Below are positions 1-8,905 of a stretch of DNA of 64,000 bases, in pieces. The position numbers and the translations under genes are program-made. The stretch is from the NCBI GenBank assembly GCA_964517675.1, contig CAZFEL010000001.1:310001-374000 (forward strand), in the 5' to 3' direction. Position 1 is the stretch's first letter, and each line of letters begins with the position of its first letter. The notes beneath the pieces are model-generated. The model searched no databases, was not told where the DNA came from, and saw nothing but the letters and a program-made list of their open reading frames with translations. The DNA comes from Asbonarchaeum sp964517675. GTDB lineage: Archaea; Nanohalarchaeota; Nanosalinia; Nanosalinales; Nanoanaerosalinaceae.

Positions 1-707
1 TATCCGAGATGTTTAACGACATCTCGTACAACATCAAGCAGTACGGGGACACGTTCCACGATGCTGTCTTCCACGAGGAGCGCGGTGCGATCAACAAGTA
101 CCCGTCCCAGTTGATCTCGACGATCATGGAGATCGTCTCAGAGGCGACCTCGAAGGGCACCCAGACGGCATCGGCATCGATCCTCAGCATCTCGGATTAC
201 CTTGTCAACATCCAGGAGACACAGGAAAAACTCGAAGAGCTGATGGGGGACACGTTGCAGTCGGTGAAGTTCCTCGGATACATCCTTGCTCCTGTCATCT
301 CCGGTATCGCCGTCGGGATGGGTGCGACGATCTCGACGGCGTTTTACACGATCGGCCAGGTCTTCTCGGGGGCACAGCAGAACGTTTCCTCTCCAGGGGG
401 CGCCCCTGGTTCGGCGCCTGGTGGCGGACTGGGCGGTGGGTCTGCAGGATTGCTCTCGCTGTTCCAGGTCGATTCCTCGATCCCGCCGGGAGTCCTCCAG
501 CTCGTTGTCGGGATCTACATCATCCAGATATCGTACCTGATCTCGACCCTAATGGTCCGTCTGCAGGAAGGTGACAATCCGATCAAACTGAAAGTCGCCG
601 TCGGGAAGATTTTTATTGTGTCCTCCGTATTCTATGTTATAGTCGTCGTCGTGATCGTTGCGGTGTTCGGCAGTATCATCGCCGGCGTCGGTGAGCAAGT
701 GGGTTAA
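1..707 (+). CDS. Pilus platform protein, TadC/ArlJ (T2SSF) family, C-terminal part
   Basis: The reading frame is open at the left edge, so the N-terminus lies outside the window. About 235 residues are visible. They show a T2SSF-like soluble segment (Ser/Thr-rich, with a stretch typical of the second T2SSF copy near residues 45-85), a membrane segment near 85-110, a Gly/Pro-rich linker near 125-145, and two C-terminal membrane segments (about 160-180 and 200-228). That layout matches the end of archaeal ArlJ/TadC-type inner-membrane platform proteins that work with a secretion ATPase. It heads a long + strand run of small membrane and pilin-like genes, so it probably belongs to a pilus-like machine whose ATPase lies just upstream. 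Family assignment is by pattern, not by search. Confidence 0.7.
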   Translation, partial: SEMFNDISYNIKQYGDTFHDAVFHEERGAINKYPSQLISTIMEIVSEATSKGTQTASASILSISDYLVNIQETQEKLEELMGDTLQSVKFLGYILAPVISGIAVGMGATISTAFYTIGQVFSGAQQNVSSPGGAPGSAPGGGLGGGSAGLLSLFQVDSSIPPGVLQLVVGIYIIQISYLISTLMVRLQEGDNPIKLKVAVGKIFIVSSVFYVIVVVVIVAVFGSIIAGVGEQVG

Positions 708-708
708 G

Positions 709-837
709 ATGTATCGGCACGGACAGTACAGCAGGATGGCACGGATCATCATGTTCATGCTGATACTCATACTGATCTTGCTCATCATCAATCACCTGTC
801 TGAAGCCAGTATCGATGCGATCGGCGATATGATGTAG
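709..837 (+). CDS. 42-residue single-span membrane protein
   Basis: This short ORF starts 1 nt after the stop of the platform gene. It encodes a basic N-terminus (Arg/His), one very hydrophobic Ile/Leu-rich span (about residues 12-28) and a short acidic tail. No family is recognised. Its immediate spacing and the next tiny membrane gene make translational coupling and a structural role in the same membrane complex plausible. Tiny single-span proteins of this type recur throughout the cluster. Confidence 0.6.
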   Translation: MYRHGQYSRMARIIMFMLILILILLIINHLSEASIDAIGDMM

Positions 838-847
838 AGGACCAAGC

Positions 848-1042
848 ATGGATGAAGGAATGCGCGTCGCGGTTGGCCTGTTGCTGACACTGTTTGCCTT
901 CGGAATCTTAGCGACAGCTATCGTCTCGTGGGTCCTTGATATCAATCTCTGTGGCCTGTGGTCGGGCGCGTTCCAGGCGATATCCAATGTTCTCCCGTTC
1001 GGTGGAAACTTCCTAGAGGTACCGTGCCCCTGGCCGTTTTAG
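848..1042 (+). CDS. 64-residue small membrane protein
   Basis: ATG at 848 follows a GAGGACCAAGC leader that may act as ribosome binding site. One strong membrane span (about residues 6-30) is followed by a short amphipathic tail with two Cys residues and aromatic residues. No family recognised. It lies between a 42-residue membrane gene and a 194-residue anchored protein with gaps of about 10 nt, so it is almost certainly cotranscribed and likely part of the same envelope assembly. Confidence 0.6.
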   Translation: MDEGMRVAVGLLLTLFAFGILATAIVSWVLDINLCGLWSGAFQAISNVLPFGGNFLEVPCPWPF

Positions 1043-1050
1043 GTGGTGTG

Positions 1051-1635
1051 ATGGAGCGCAAAGGCTTCGAGTTGGAGATCAACCGGGTGGTCAAACTCGT
1101 CGGGTTCGTCTTGGTAGGGCTTGTCCTTGCTGCCTTCATCGCGAGTGATTTCGTCGCCGACAACATCCTCACCCTGACGGACAGGATCGGCTTCGGTGAA
1201 GGGGAGTACGACCACCAGCGGAAGATCTTCCCCAAAGGGGCCGACTGGGGGGGTATCACGTTTGGGGTCGATCACAAGCCGGTTGATGATATCGTAGGCG
1301 GCAACGAGATTGAGATACAGTTCAACATACAAAACGACATGAACGAATCGGTGGACCTCCAGGTCGATCTCTACAACGAGAACGACGACCACGTCACGGG
1401 ATGGCCGGACAGTGCAGTGTGGAGAGAGCTCCGGGTCGGCCGGACGTGGAGTGAGTCCTTCAGTACGGACTGGGATATTGGACTCGCGGACAGATCGAAC
1501 TTTGACGGGAACAACAGCGCAGGCGATCTCGCGTACAACGTGACACTCACGATGCAGGGTCAGGGAGTGATTGCGTTCTACAACGCCACGCAGAGCGAGG
1601 TTCCTGCCCCACGAGGGTGCCTTATATGCGTATAG
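1051..1635 (+). CDS. 194-residue N-anchored extracytoplasmic protein
   Basis: The chosen start is ATG 1051, which has GGTGGTG just upstream; a longer in-frame start at 958 would overlap the previous gene almost entirely. The product has a charged N-terminus, one membrane span at about residues 15-35, and an outside domain rich in Asp, Asn, Gly and aromatic residues with a Cys pair near the C-terminus (CLIC). The pattern suggests a beta-rich, pseudopilin-like or anchored domain. No known family is recognised. The next gene starts 10 nt before this one ends. Confidence 0.65.
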   Translation: MERKGFELEINRVVKLVGFVLVGLVLAAFIASDFVADNILTLTDRIGFGEGEYDHQRKIFPKGADWGGITFGVDHKPVDDIVGGNEIEIQFNIQNDMNESVDLQVDLYNENDDHVTGWPDSAVWRELRVGRTWSESFSTDWDIGLADRSNFDGNNSAGDLAYNVTLTMQGQGVIAFYNATQSEVPAPRGCLICV

Positions 1636-4600
1636 ACGGAGAGGAACAGGAACGTGAAGGTATTGCCCTCCAGCTCAACTGGACGGTCGTGATGCTGGGT
1701 ATCGTCCTGACGACGATGATCTTCGCGGCCATGGGGACGAACTTCTTCCTCCCGCTTACAGATGCACTCGGGGATGCACTGAGCTTCGGCGGGACGAACC
1801 AGAGCAAGCCTGTCAACTCGGCCAAGGGCATGGCGCTTGCTGTCTCGTGTACCTCGATCATGAACTCGCACCCGACCGAGACGGGGAACGTCAACAGGTA
1901 CTGGGAGGAGTGGCGGACACCGATGAACCAGCAGGGCTTTGGCTCCTCGATATCGTTCTCCTGTGAGGACACCGTCCCTGAGGAAGGAGAACGCGGTGAC
2001 GAGCGTGGTGCGTGGTTCGCGCCACCGGAGGAGAACGGTGTCAACGTCGTCTGTGAAGGATACAACCAGAGCGGGAAGGGATGTAAGATATACAACTTCG
2101 CACTGCCTCAGGACGTGCCGTACACCGGCCCGGACACGCCTGAGGATGTGGCTGGGAACCTCCCGCAGAACATTATCAACGCATGGGGCGGTCCGGAATA
2201 CGTTTTATACTACCAGAGTGTCTCGAGTGAGGCGATTGGAAACTGGCAGAAGCGAGGTCAGGGTATAAGCGGGGCCTACATTGTTGGTGGGCTTATCCTG
2301 GAGGCCGTCGGCCTGGGTATCGGTGGACGCCTTGCCGGCTTCGCTCGGAAGGCAGCCAACAAAGTCGGACTGACCAGGCTATATAGAGGTGTTCGGGCTG
2401 CTACGCGCGAGACCGATGTTCGGTTCCGGAAGGCCCTCCAGAGTGTTGATGGGCGAGGTGCTGGGTGGGCGGCCGACCGTGCCTACCAGATATCCAAGGG
2501 CCTGACGAAGGCCACGATGAAGATAGCCACCCGTGGTCCGATATCCGGGACAGGCTGGATCGGCCGCCGTCTTGGATTCCACACGTTAGGGTTCCTTGCA
2601 CGGAAGACCTCAGATCTGCCTGCCAGTATCATCGCCCGGATGTCGAGCAGTGGTGTTTCGGATGAATTTTACACACGGGTTGTCCGGCAGTACCGCAGGG
2701 AGATGGCTGAGCGGATGGCGCGGGAAGGCATGCCAGGACTCCGACGGACTGCCGATGGCGGTGTTGATTTCGCCAACGGGATGGATAAGGAGACATGGAT
2801 ACGGCAGTACGCGCAGATGTCCGAGGAGTCGCTCGAACAGGCCGTCCGTGATGTCGGAAACAGTATGGCACGCCGCAACCAGCTTCCAGTATCGGGAGAC
2901 ACTCTTTGGTCAGCAATGCGGACTGCTGAGGCAGGGAGTGTGAGTGCATCAGAATTTGCCCAACGCCAAGCAGCTGAACTCCGTCTGAACGTCGAGGCTG
3001 CAAGTTCATTGACACGGAACGCGGATGACGTTGGTGGTAAATGGGGTGCTCTCATTGATGAGGCCGGTCCTGAAGCAGCAGCGTCGTATGGACGCCAGAT
3101 CAAGATGACATCGGACCAGCTTGTCAATGATATGCTTCCACAGGTTGATGAGGCAATGACATTTAGTCAGGCGCTCAGGAGCGGAGACGGAATAAGTGCC
3201 ATCAAAAGCAGTGTCAGTGACTATGCTGGCAAGATAACAACCGATGAGGGGGCAAGCACATTTTCCAGATTTACCGATAGTGATACAGCACAGATGATTG
3301 GTGCTGGGATGAGAGGTGCCGGTCGCAGCGGGGCACAAGTTGGACGTGGTGCTGCCGCGTTCGTCTGTTCCAGCCCGACCGTTCAGGCAGAGTTCATCGA
3401 CCAGGTCTCCCGGATGATGGATCCTGAGGTCGATGCTCCAGGCGATGGAGATACACAGATAGAGGAGAACCAGGCCGATGCGTTCAAGGCACTCGGTCGC
3501 TGCGGTGTTCTCGGTGGTGTCGGGAGTGGAACGTTCGGTTCGTTCTGCAACAGGATGGGTGTTGGGATCCCAAGTAGCATTCCGGCCAGCAACCACGATC
3601 TCCAAGCTACCGCCGACTATGTCTGTGCTGCCACCACCTACATGGGGTATGCAGCCAACCGGATGCTTGCCGAGCGGCAGTACAAGACCCCCAAGAAGGT
3701 CAACTCGCTGTATCTCGCTCCGGCCATGGGGCCCAACACCAGGCTCCCGCTGCATCCGATCGCGAACTGGTTCTTCGTCGGACTGGACAGAGGCGGATCG
3801 AACCCGGATGACCGGTTCTTCCTCGCCTCACCGATGGAGACGCGGCGCATCCAGGATGCAGACAACGCATACATTGCTGTAAGACCGGGAGCGATGGAGA
3901 ACACGATTTCAGGCCGCCATCTCGCCGAGGATGATATCGGACCGAACGATGATACAGAAGACGTGAGCAGCTGCGATGACCTGATCGGTAAGGTGGCAGA
4001 GGGCGTTCAAGGCGCCGTCGAGGGGACTGCTGAGGCCGCTACGGACCTTGCCGGTGTCTCACTGAGCTGTGAGGGTGATATCGACGGAAATGAGTCAAAT
4101 GGCGAGGAAGACCTCATGGAGAACGAAGAACAGGTCGACTTCGAGGAAGCATTGGCCTGCGGGAAGGCCGGGACGTACCTCAAGACGAGCAACGACTGCA
4201 CGGACGAACTCGTCTATATTAATAAGCCCCAGGTCAGGAAGACGCCTGGCCCGAGCTACGCGCTCAATCCCCAGGCAGGCGTACCGTCACCGCCGAGCAT
4301 TGCAGGATTCCTCTTTGAGGGGACGTATGATGATGCTTCAGCGGCTCTTGAAGACTCCGACGAGGACGAGACCGGGCTCTTTATCGAGGGCGAGTTCCTC
4401 GAGATCATCGGGCTCAACCACTCTCAGGTCCCCGAATCAGAGTACGATGAACCGAGCTCACCGTACACGACCCAGTCCTTCGTTATCCCGGAGACCGGAC
4501 AGTGCGATGAGATCCAGGTCGGGATCTGTGAGGACAGGGTCAGTCCGTGGTCCGGGGACGAGAGCTGTTCGATCGTCTCGAACGAGTCACTCTCCGGTCC

Positions 4601-5315
4601 ATGGTATGGAGAGCTTGACGACGAGACGGAGGTCAACACGGTGGGCGTCTCATGCGTGACCGAGGATGACGGGACCTCCCTCGTTGCGGCGGACAACGTC
4701 CAGCAGATGCAGTATCTGTCCCCTGGTCGAGACCGCGCGGTTGGACCCAACTACTTCAGGCAGCTCTGGTACTGGGACGACCCGCTCAATGACACGGACT
4801 GCCAGGGCGAGGATGCCCCAGACAATGGTCAGGGCAACTGCATGTTCAACTGGAAGGACAACCGCGGTCAGCGACCGAAGTCCCAGGAGGTATCAGGTGA
4901 CGGCGACGACACAATGACCAATATGTATCCCCGCGTCTATCCGGAAGAGACCGGTGTCACCGTGTACCAGGACTCGACGTCCATTGGAGGTCTGTTCTCA
5001 GGCTTCACCGACTGGCTCAACGCCAAGAAGCAGTCCAAGACCAAGGAGTACCGTTCCATCATCGTCTCCGTCGAGAACGCACCGTCGAACAACTGGAAGC
5101 GTGACGATGGCAAGGCTGTGTACGGGTACAACGGTGACATCGACAAGAATGCTTGGGCGAAGGCGGCTCTAACGACCCTGGCCCTAGGTGCAGCTGTTGT
5201 CATAACTGTCGGATCCTTCGGAACCGGTGCGGCAGTTGGTGCCGCTGCACTGGGTGTTGCCGACGTTGTCGGAAACGAGTACATAAGCTATGCGAGTACG
5301 TGGCCCAACCACTGA
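1626..5315 (+). CDS. Giant 1229-residue membrane protein of the pilus-like cluster
   Basis: ATG 1626 (preceded by GAGGGTG) is preferred over GTG 1617. The N-terminal span is at about residues 17-40. A Gly-rich hydrophobic segment lies near 215-240, followed by an Arg/Ala-rich helical region (about 240-560), a Cys-containing mid domain with 'SNHDLQATADYVCAATTYMG' near 655, a long acidic Cys-bearing outer region (about 760-1130), and a Gly/Ala-rich hydrophobic C-terminus at about 1185-1225. The arrangement suggests several membrane passages with large outside domains. No family recognised. Its size and central position make it the probable core or channel-like component of this locus, which is inference. 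Confidence 0.7.
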   Translation: MRIDGEEQEREGIALQLNWTVVMLGIVLTTMIFAAMGTNFFLPLTDALGDALSFGGTNQSKPVNSAKGMALAVSCTSIMNSHPTETGNVNRYWEEWRTPMNQQGFGSSISFSCEDTVPEEGERGDERGAWFAPPEENGVNVVCEGYNQSGKGCKIYNFALPQDVPYTGPDTPEDVAGNLPQNIINAWGGPEYVLYYQSVSSEAIGNWQKRGQGISGAYIVGGLILEAVGLGIGGRLAGFARKAANKVGLTRLYRGVRAATRETDVRFRKALQSVDGRGAGWAADRAYQISKGLTKATMKIATRGPISGTGWIGRRLGFHTLGFLARKTSDLPASIIARMSSSGVSDEFYTRVVRQYRREMAERMAREGMPGLRRTADGGVDFANGMDKETWIRQYAQMSEESLEQAVRDVGNSMARRNQLPVSGDTLWSAMRTAEAGSVSASEFAQRQAAELRLNVEAASSLTRNADDVGGKWGALIDEAGPEAAASYGRQIKMTSDQLVNDMLPQVDEAMTFSQALRSGDGISAIKSSVSDYAGKITTDEGASTFSRFTDSDTAQMIGAGMRGAGRSGAQVGRGAAAFVCSSPTVQAEFIDQVSRMMDPEVDAPGDGDTQIEENQADAFKALGRCGVLGGVGSGTFGSFCNRMGVGIPSSIPASNHDLQATADYVCAATTYMGYAANRMLAERQYKTPKKVNSLYLAPAMGPNTRLPLHPIANWFFVGLDRGGSNPDDRFFLASPMETRRIQDADNAYIAVRPGAMENTISGRHLAEDDIGPNDDTEDVSSCDDLIGKVAEGVQGAVEGTAEAATDLAGVSLSCEGDIDGNESNGEEDLMENEEQVDFEEALACGKAGTYLKTSNDCTDELVYINKPQVRKTPGPSYALNPQAGVPSPPSIAGFLFEGTYDDASAALEDSDEDETGLFIEGEFLEIIGLNHSQVPESEYDEPSSPYTTQSFVIPETGQCDEIQVGICEDRVSPWSGDESCSIVSNESLSGPWYGELDDETEVNTVGVSCVTEDDGTSLVAADNVQQMQYLSPGRDRAVGPNYFRQLWYWDDPLNDTDCQGEDAPDNGQGNCMFNWKDNRGQRPKSQEVSGDGDDTMTNMYPRVYPEETGVTVYQDSTSIGGLFSGFTDWLNAKKQSKTKEYRSIIVSVENAPSNNWKRDDGKAVYGYNGDIDKNAWAKAALTTLALGAAVVITVGSFGTGAAVGAAALGVADVVGNEYISYASTWPNH

Positions 5316-6002
5316 ATGACGATGGCAATCGAGATCAACATCAGGAACGAACATCTTGCAGGTGCCGGTGCGGTCATCGCGATTGTCATCCTGGCAGTTG
5401 CCCTGACCGGTGGCGGCCCCGATGTCACGGAGCGGAACGAGGACCTCAACTATGTCGTCTATGAGACAGGGGAGGTCGAGGTGAACGACACTGCTGTGGT
5501 CCAGCAGAGCGGCTACGTCCAGGATGATACGACGTTCCAGGTGATCTATGGCAACCGGATGACCGAACTCAACATCATCGGGACCTACAACGGCCAGACG
5601 TTCTACGATGGCTTCCTCCAGCAGGACGGCGAGGTCCTCATGTCCCTCGATAGGGATCTCGATCCGGACGATGATGTGATCGATGGCTTCATGGTCGGTC
5701 ATATGACAGGCGACCAGCAGAACCCGACGCTTGTCGTCGATATCTACATGGATGAGACGTTCGTCAACGCGACCGGCGACCCCACGATTCTTGTCTGGGA
5801 CCAGAACATCGATACCGTCCGGGAGTACGATATGAACCTAACAGAGGTAACCGATGGGGTCTACCGGTACAGGTTCGGCGAGGAAAGCACCAGGAGGTTC
5901 AGGCCGGATCACGCCCAGTCCGGGGCCAACATCCTGGTGGGCGATGTCGCAGCTCTCAACAACGAACCCTGGACAGGCGATATCTGGATGGGCCTGGAGT
6001 AG
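5316..6002 (+). CDS. 228-residue N-anchored secreted protein
   Basis: The gene begins directly after the stop of the 1229-residue gene (ATG 5316; ATG 5322 is an alternative). A short charged N-terminus is followed by one membrane span (about residues 15-33) and an acidic beta-rich outside domain of about 190 residues with many Asp, Tyr and Thr residues and no Cys. No family recognised. Immediate adjacency argues for cotranscription with the giant protein and a role on the outer face of the membrane. Confidence 0.65.
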   Translation: MTMAIEINIRNEHLAGAGAVIAIVILAVALTGGGPDVTERNEDLNYVVYETGEVEVNDTAVVQQSGYVQDDTTFQVIYGNRMTELNIIGTYNGQTFYDGFLQQDGEVLMSLDRDLDPDDDVIDGFMVGHMTGDQQNPTLVVDIYMDETFVNATGDPTILVWDQNIDTVREYDMNLTEVTDGVYRYRFGEESTRRFRPDHAQSGANILVGDVAALNNEPWTGDIWMGLE

Positions 6003-6007
6003 CTGGA

Positions 6008-6016
6008 TATATAAAT
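6008..6016 (+). promoter_or_regulatory. TATA-like box before 6038 gene
   Basis: The AT-only string TATATAAAT is centred about 26 nt before ATG 6038 in otherwise GC-rich DNA, in the first real intergenic gap of the cluster. It fits an archaeal TATA box for a leaderless or very short-leader transcript and would start a second transcription unit here. Confidence 0.6.
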
Positions 6017-6037
6017 CGCGGCCAGCAATACTGTGCC

Positions 6038-6199
6038 ATGTCACGTCTTGGTCAGATGTCTACACCGGTCAAACTGATCATCGTGGTGGTCGCTGCTGTT
6101 GTCGTCCTCCTGATCTACATCACGATTCAGCAGGGACTGCTCGAGAGTGTCCAGGACCCGATCTCGGCGTTCGCTGACTCGATCATCGGTGGTATATGA
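6038..6199 (+). CDS. 53-residue single-span membrane protein
   Basis: The ORF has a short polar N-terminus, one Val/Leu/Ile-rich span (residues 12-31) and a short amphipathic tail. The TATA-like box at 6008 places its ATG close to the expected transcription start. Its stop overlaps the start of the next gene (ATATGATG), so the two are probably translationally coupled. No family recognised; it resembles the other tiny single-span proteins in this cluster. Confidence 0.6.
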   Translation: MSRLGQMSTPVKLIIVVVAAVVVLLIYITIQQGLLESVQDPISAFADSIIGGI

Positions 6200-6438
6200 T
6201 GCAGTCCCTGACCAAGATACTCGTCGTCGTGTTGCTCCTCTCGATCACGTTCGTCATCGTCATACAGGTTGCCCAGAACCCTGCTCAGGTGACGAGCAAC
6301 AGGCTTCTCGACACCCTCTGGGATACTTCTGAGAAGAGCCAGTGTGAAACTTGTCTACAGAAATGCAAAACGCCCGAACCACTCCCTGAGGACTGTCAGC
6401 AGCTCGATGGGTTCAGCTGCGATAGTTCCTGTGGATGA
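6196..6438 (+). CDS. 80-residue anchored Cys-rich protein
   Basis: ATG 6196 overlaps the preceding stop; ATG 6199 is an alternative. A membrane span at about residues 6-25 is followed by an outside tail with six Cys residues (CETC, QKC, DC, SC, SC), a spacing that could support disulfide bonds or metal binding. No family recognised. Cys-rich outer domains recur in this locus, which suggests oxidative folding outside the cell. Confidence 0.6.
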   Translation: MMQSLTKILVVVLLLSITFVIVIQVAQNPAQVTSNRLLDTLWDTSEKSQCETCLQKCKTPEPLPEDCQQLDGFSCDSSCG

Positions 6439-6459
6439 AAGCGCCATGAGGTAGTCACG

Positions 6460-6933
6460 ATGTCACGGATGCCTGAGGACATGACCCAGGAACTGCTGGT
6501 ACTCACTCTCATAGTCGTCGTTCTCGGTGTCCTGACGTACCCGTTCTTCAACTTCGAGTCCGCGGAACTCGACCGCAGTTCTGCCTCACAGTCCCTCTCG
6601 AACTGGGTCGATGAGGACATCAATCCGCTCTGCCAGGGTGCAGGATCGGGTGACACGACGGTCACGGTCCAGCAGGAGTTCGACGGTACGATCGATAGGA
6701 TTGAGATTGAGAGCGGGGAAGATGTGTTCAATGCCAGCCTCCGTGGCGATGCCGGCTATGTCCAGAAGGGATGGCAGGAGTGTGATACAGTAAAGATCTG
6801 CCAGCCGGGAAGCGACGGTGATGGCTGTGCTGATGGCGGACACATCCCTGTTTCAGAGGAGGACTTCAATCCGAGCTTCACAATCTTCTACAACACAAAC
6901 GACAAGCGAGTCGTCATCGATCCCAACACATGA
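6460..6933 (+). CDS. 157-residue pilin-like anchored protein
   Basis: ATG 6460 follows GAGGTAGTCACG. After about 12 polar residues there is a hydrophobic span (about residues 13-30) and a roughly 125-residue outside domain with several Cys residues. The N-terminus has no clear KG cleavage site, so it may be a signal-anchor protein rather than a processed pilin. It overlaps the next pilin-like gene by 4 nt (ATGA). No specific family recognised. Confidence 0.6.
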   Translation: MSRMPEDMTQELLVLTLIVVVLGVLTYPFFNFESAELDRSSASQSLSNWVDEDINPLCQGAGSGDTTVTVQQEFDGTIDRIEIESGEDVFNASLRGDAGYVQKGWQECDTVKICQPGSDGDGCADGGHIPVSEEDFNPSFTIFYNTNDKRVVIDPNT

Positions 6934-7844
6934 TACCGTCAGACCAGCGGAAAGGGGCTGTCGAGTTCTCCCTGTCGACACTCGTCGTTCTCATAATGAT
7001 CCTGTTCTTGACGATGTCCAGCGGAGGCTTCATCACGGAGCTTGAAGAGGGCCTCCAGCGCGGTTACACGAACTTCGACCTCATCAGGGTCCAGCAGTCC
7101 GTCCACCAGATCAACGACGATGGCGGGAAGAAGGTCGTCCTCAATCTCCACAACGAGTACGAGGTGGGCCTCGGTGGGACCGATGGGAACGGAATCCAGT
7201 TCCAGGCCGGGTTCATGGACCAGCCCCGCGGGGTCGTGTTCCCCCAGCGGGCGATACAAATCGAGTTGGGGCCTGATGTGGACGCGGAAGACAGGGGCCG
7301 ACTCTGTCTAATAAAAAGTGGGTACGAGGTCCAGGTCAACTCGATGGACAGCTGCTCGTATGACAGTTGCTCGTATGGAACCTGTGATACCTTCCCGACA
7401 GACGGTGCCGCCAACACCCGGGAGAACGTCAGGACCTCGGATCCGGATGTACCGATCGATGGATATTTCTGTGACAATGGCGTCTACACCCGGGAGAACT
7501 TCCACGTGAGGTACAGGAAATATTGCGAGCCCGAGACAGGTGATTTCGTCGATCTGAACAGGGTCTCATGCCCGAACAGGGTCTTCGAGGGGGATCAGTT
7601 CCTCTGCAATGTGAAGACGACGTTCAACTGCACTGCAGGGTCGACGATAGAGATAACAGCAAGCGAACCAGCTATAACCGACACGACAAAGACGAGAGAA
7701 TGTACGGGGGAGATACAGTACGCCGAGGTACCCGTCCCCCTGACGATCGATGACATGGCAGCAAACTACGAGATAAACTTCTCTGTGAGCAGCGACGATG
7801 ATCTTGCCTGGATCATCGACCAGAACATCCGTGCGACTCCCTGA
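6930..7844 (+). CDS. Class III signal (prepilin-like) protein, Cys-rich
   Basis: The N-terminus carries an R-K-G | A-V-E-F motif at residues 7-13 followed by a hydrophobic stretch to about residue 30. This is the archaeal prepilin peptidase site, with Glu close after the cleavage point. The 270-residue outside part is beta-like and holds about 14 Cys, including a duplicated 'CSYDSCSYGTC' cluster. It overlaps its upstream neighbour by 4 nt. Probably a pilin-like subunit or adhesin processed by a PibD/EppA-type peptidase such as the one encoded at 46296. Confidence 0.7.
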   Translation: MIPSDQRKGAVEFSLSTLVVLIMILFLTMSSGGFITELEEGLQRGYTNFDLIRVQQSVHQINDDGGKKVVLNLHNEYEVGLGGTDGNGIQFQAGFMDQPRGVVFPQRAIQIELGPDVDAEDRGRLCLIKSGYEVQVNSMDSCSYDSCSYGTCDTFPTDGAANTRENVRTSDPDVPIDGYFCDNGVYTRENFHVRYRKYCEPETGDFVDLNRVSCPNRVFEGDQFLCNVKTTFNCTAGSTIEITASEPAITDTTKTRECTGEIQYAEVPVPLTIDDMAANYEINFSVSSDDDLAWIIDQNIRATP

Positions 7845-7853
7845 GGTGGCGTC

Positions 7854-8342
7854 ATGAAAAGAAAGGGTGTTTCAGGGTATGTTATCGTCGCCATAACATT
7901 TTTCCTGTTCATCATGCAGTTCATGATGGCGGCTGCATATGCGAGCATGGTGATGGAGCAGGCAGAGGATCAGGTCGCCGAATCGTTCAGACGTGCGGCC
8001 AGTGCTGAGAAGCTGCTGACAGCATCCTGTGCCACGAAATCACGCGGCGTCTTCTATGCTACAGCTGTCGAGTCTGGTGATTTCCGGTGCGTGTGGCCGC
8101 TCAATAACATGTACGTCAGGTTCGAGGCAGATACCTTATCAGGAAACCAATCACAGTGGATGATCGAGCGGGAGTCGTTCAACCCGGCCAACCAGGACTT
8201 TCGGATCTTCGTCAGGGATATGCGGAACCTGCCACAGATGGATGATTTCTACCAGGTCACGATCTACAACAGGAGCACCAAACAGACGCATCCGGCGATC
8301 ATGGGGGTGACAGCGCAGTGGCCCGCAGAACTGGTCAGCTAG
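7854..8342 (+). CDS. Class III signal pilin-like protein, 162 residues
   Basis: The N-terminus MKRKG|VSGYV is a strong prepilin-type cleavage site, followed by a span to about residue 30. The remaining domain of about 130 residues is mixed alpha/beta with two Cys. GAGGTGGC lies ahead of the ATG. The next gene starts at GTG 8318 inside this one. Its size is right for a minor pilin; no subfamily is recognised. Confidence 0.65.
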   Translation: MKRKGVSGYVIVAITFFLFIMQFMMAAAYASMVMEQAEDQVAESFRRAASAEKLLTASCATKSRGVFYATAVESGDFRCVWPLNNMYVRFEADTLSGNQSQWMIERESFNPANQDFRIFVRDMRNLPQMDDFYQVTIYNRSTKQTHPAIMGVTAQWPAELVS

Positions 8343-8905
8343 CATCTGAGACAACGAACTGGATCCCGCTCGGGATCACGTTCATCTTCATCGGCATCCA
8401 GCTGCTGATGGTCTTCATCCAGCTGATAAGTCCCGGTGCAGCGGACTTCGGTAATCCTTTCGCCGGTGGTACCGACACCTCGAACGATGAGATCATCGTC
8501 ATGCAGTCCGGAGAACGTTCTGCATCCATGCTCGGTCACTATCTGGTCACCCATGACAATGACGCCGATGAGGAGGTCGAACCGTTCAAGCGCGATATAC
8601 AGGAGATACTGTACTGTTCAGCTACGTCTGGCAAACCAGAGGGATGCATATCACCGGTGACCTTCGAGTACACTGACTTCAACGACACGGTGTGGGAGCG
8701 ATTCACGTTCGGGGCCTTCCGCGCTACACTGGAGTACAGGACGGGCATCGATGTCGAATCGACCCGACGGGTCGATTCCGGCTACCTCAACGCCTCAGGG
8801 CAGGTCGGGAGCTTCGCCTACAAGATCCCGATGAAGGGCGGGACGACAACGCGGCTCGCCTATGACATCGAGACACCGAACATGGGTGGTATCCAGTGGG
8901 AGTGA
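8318..8905 (+). CDS. 195-residue N-anchored extracytoplasmic protein
   Basis: GTG 8318 is the first usable start and overlaps the preceding gene by 25 nt. Residues 15-36 form a membrane span; the rest is an acidic outer domain with two Cys (CSATSGKPEGC). There is no clear KG processing site, so it may remain as a signal anchor. No family recognised. The overlaps at both ends suggest strict co-expression with the neighbouring pilin-like genes. Confidence 0.6.
   Translation: MARRTGQLASETTNWIPLGITFIFIGIQLLMVFIQLISPGAADFGNPFAGGTDTSNDEIIVMQSGERSASMLGHYLVTHDNDADEEVEPFKRDIQEILYCSATSGKPEGCISPVTFEYTDFNDTVWERFTFGAFRATLEYRTGIDVESTRRVDSGYLNASGQVGSFAYKIPMKGGTTTRLAYDIETPNMGGIQWE

Noticed and set aside
3006..3755. 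249-residue minus-strand ORF inside the giant membrane gene
   Set aside because: No motif, no start context, fully covered by the sense gene.
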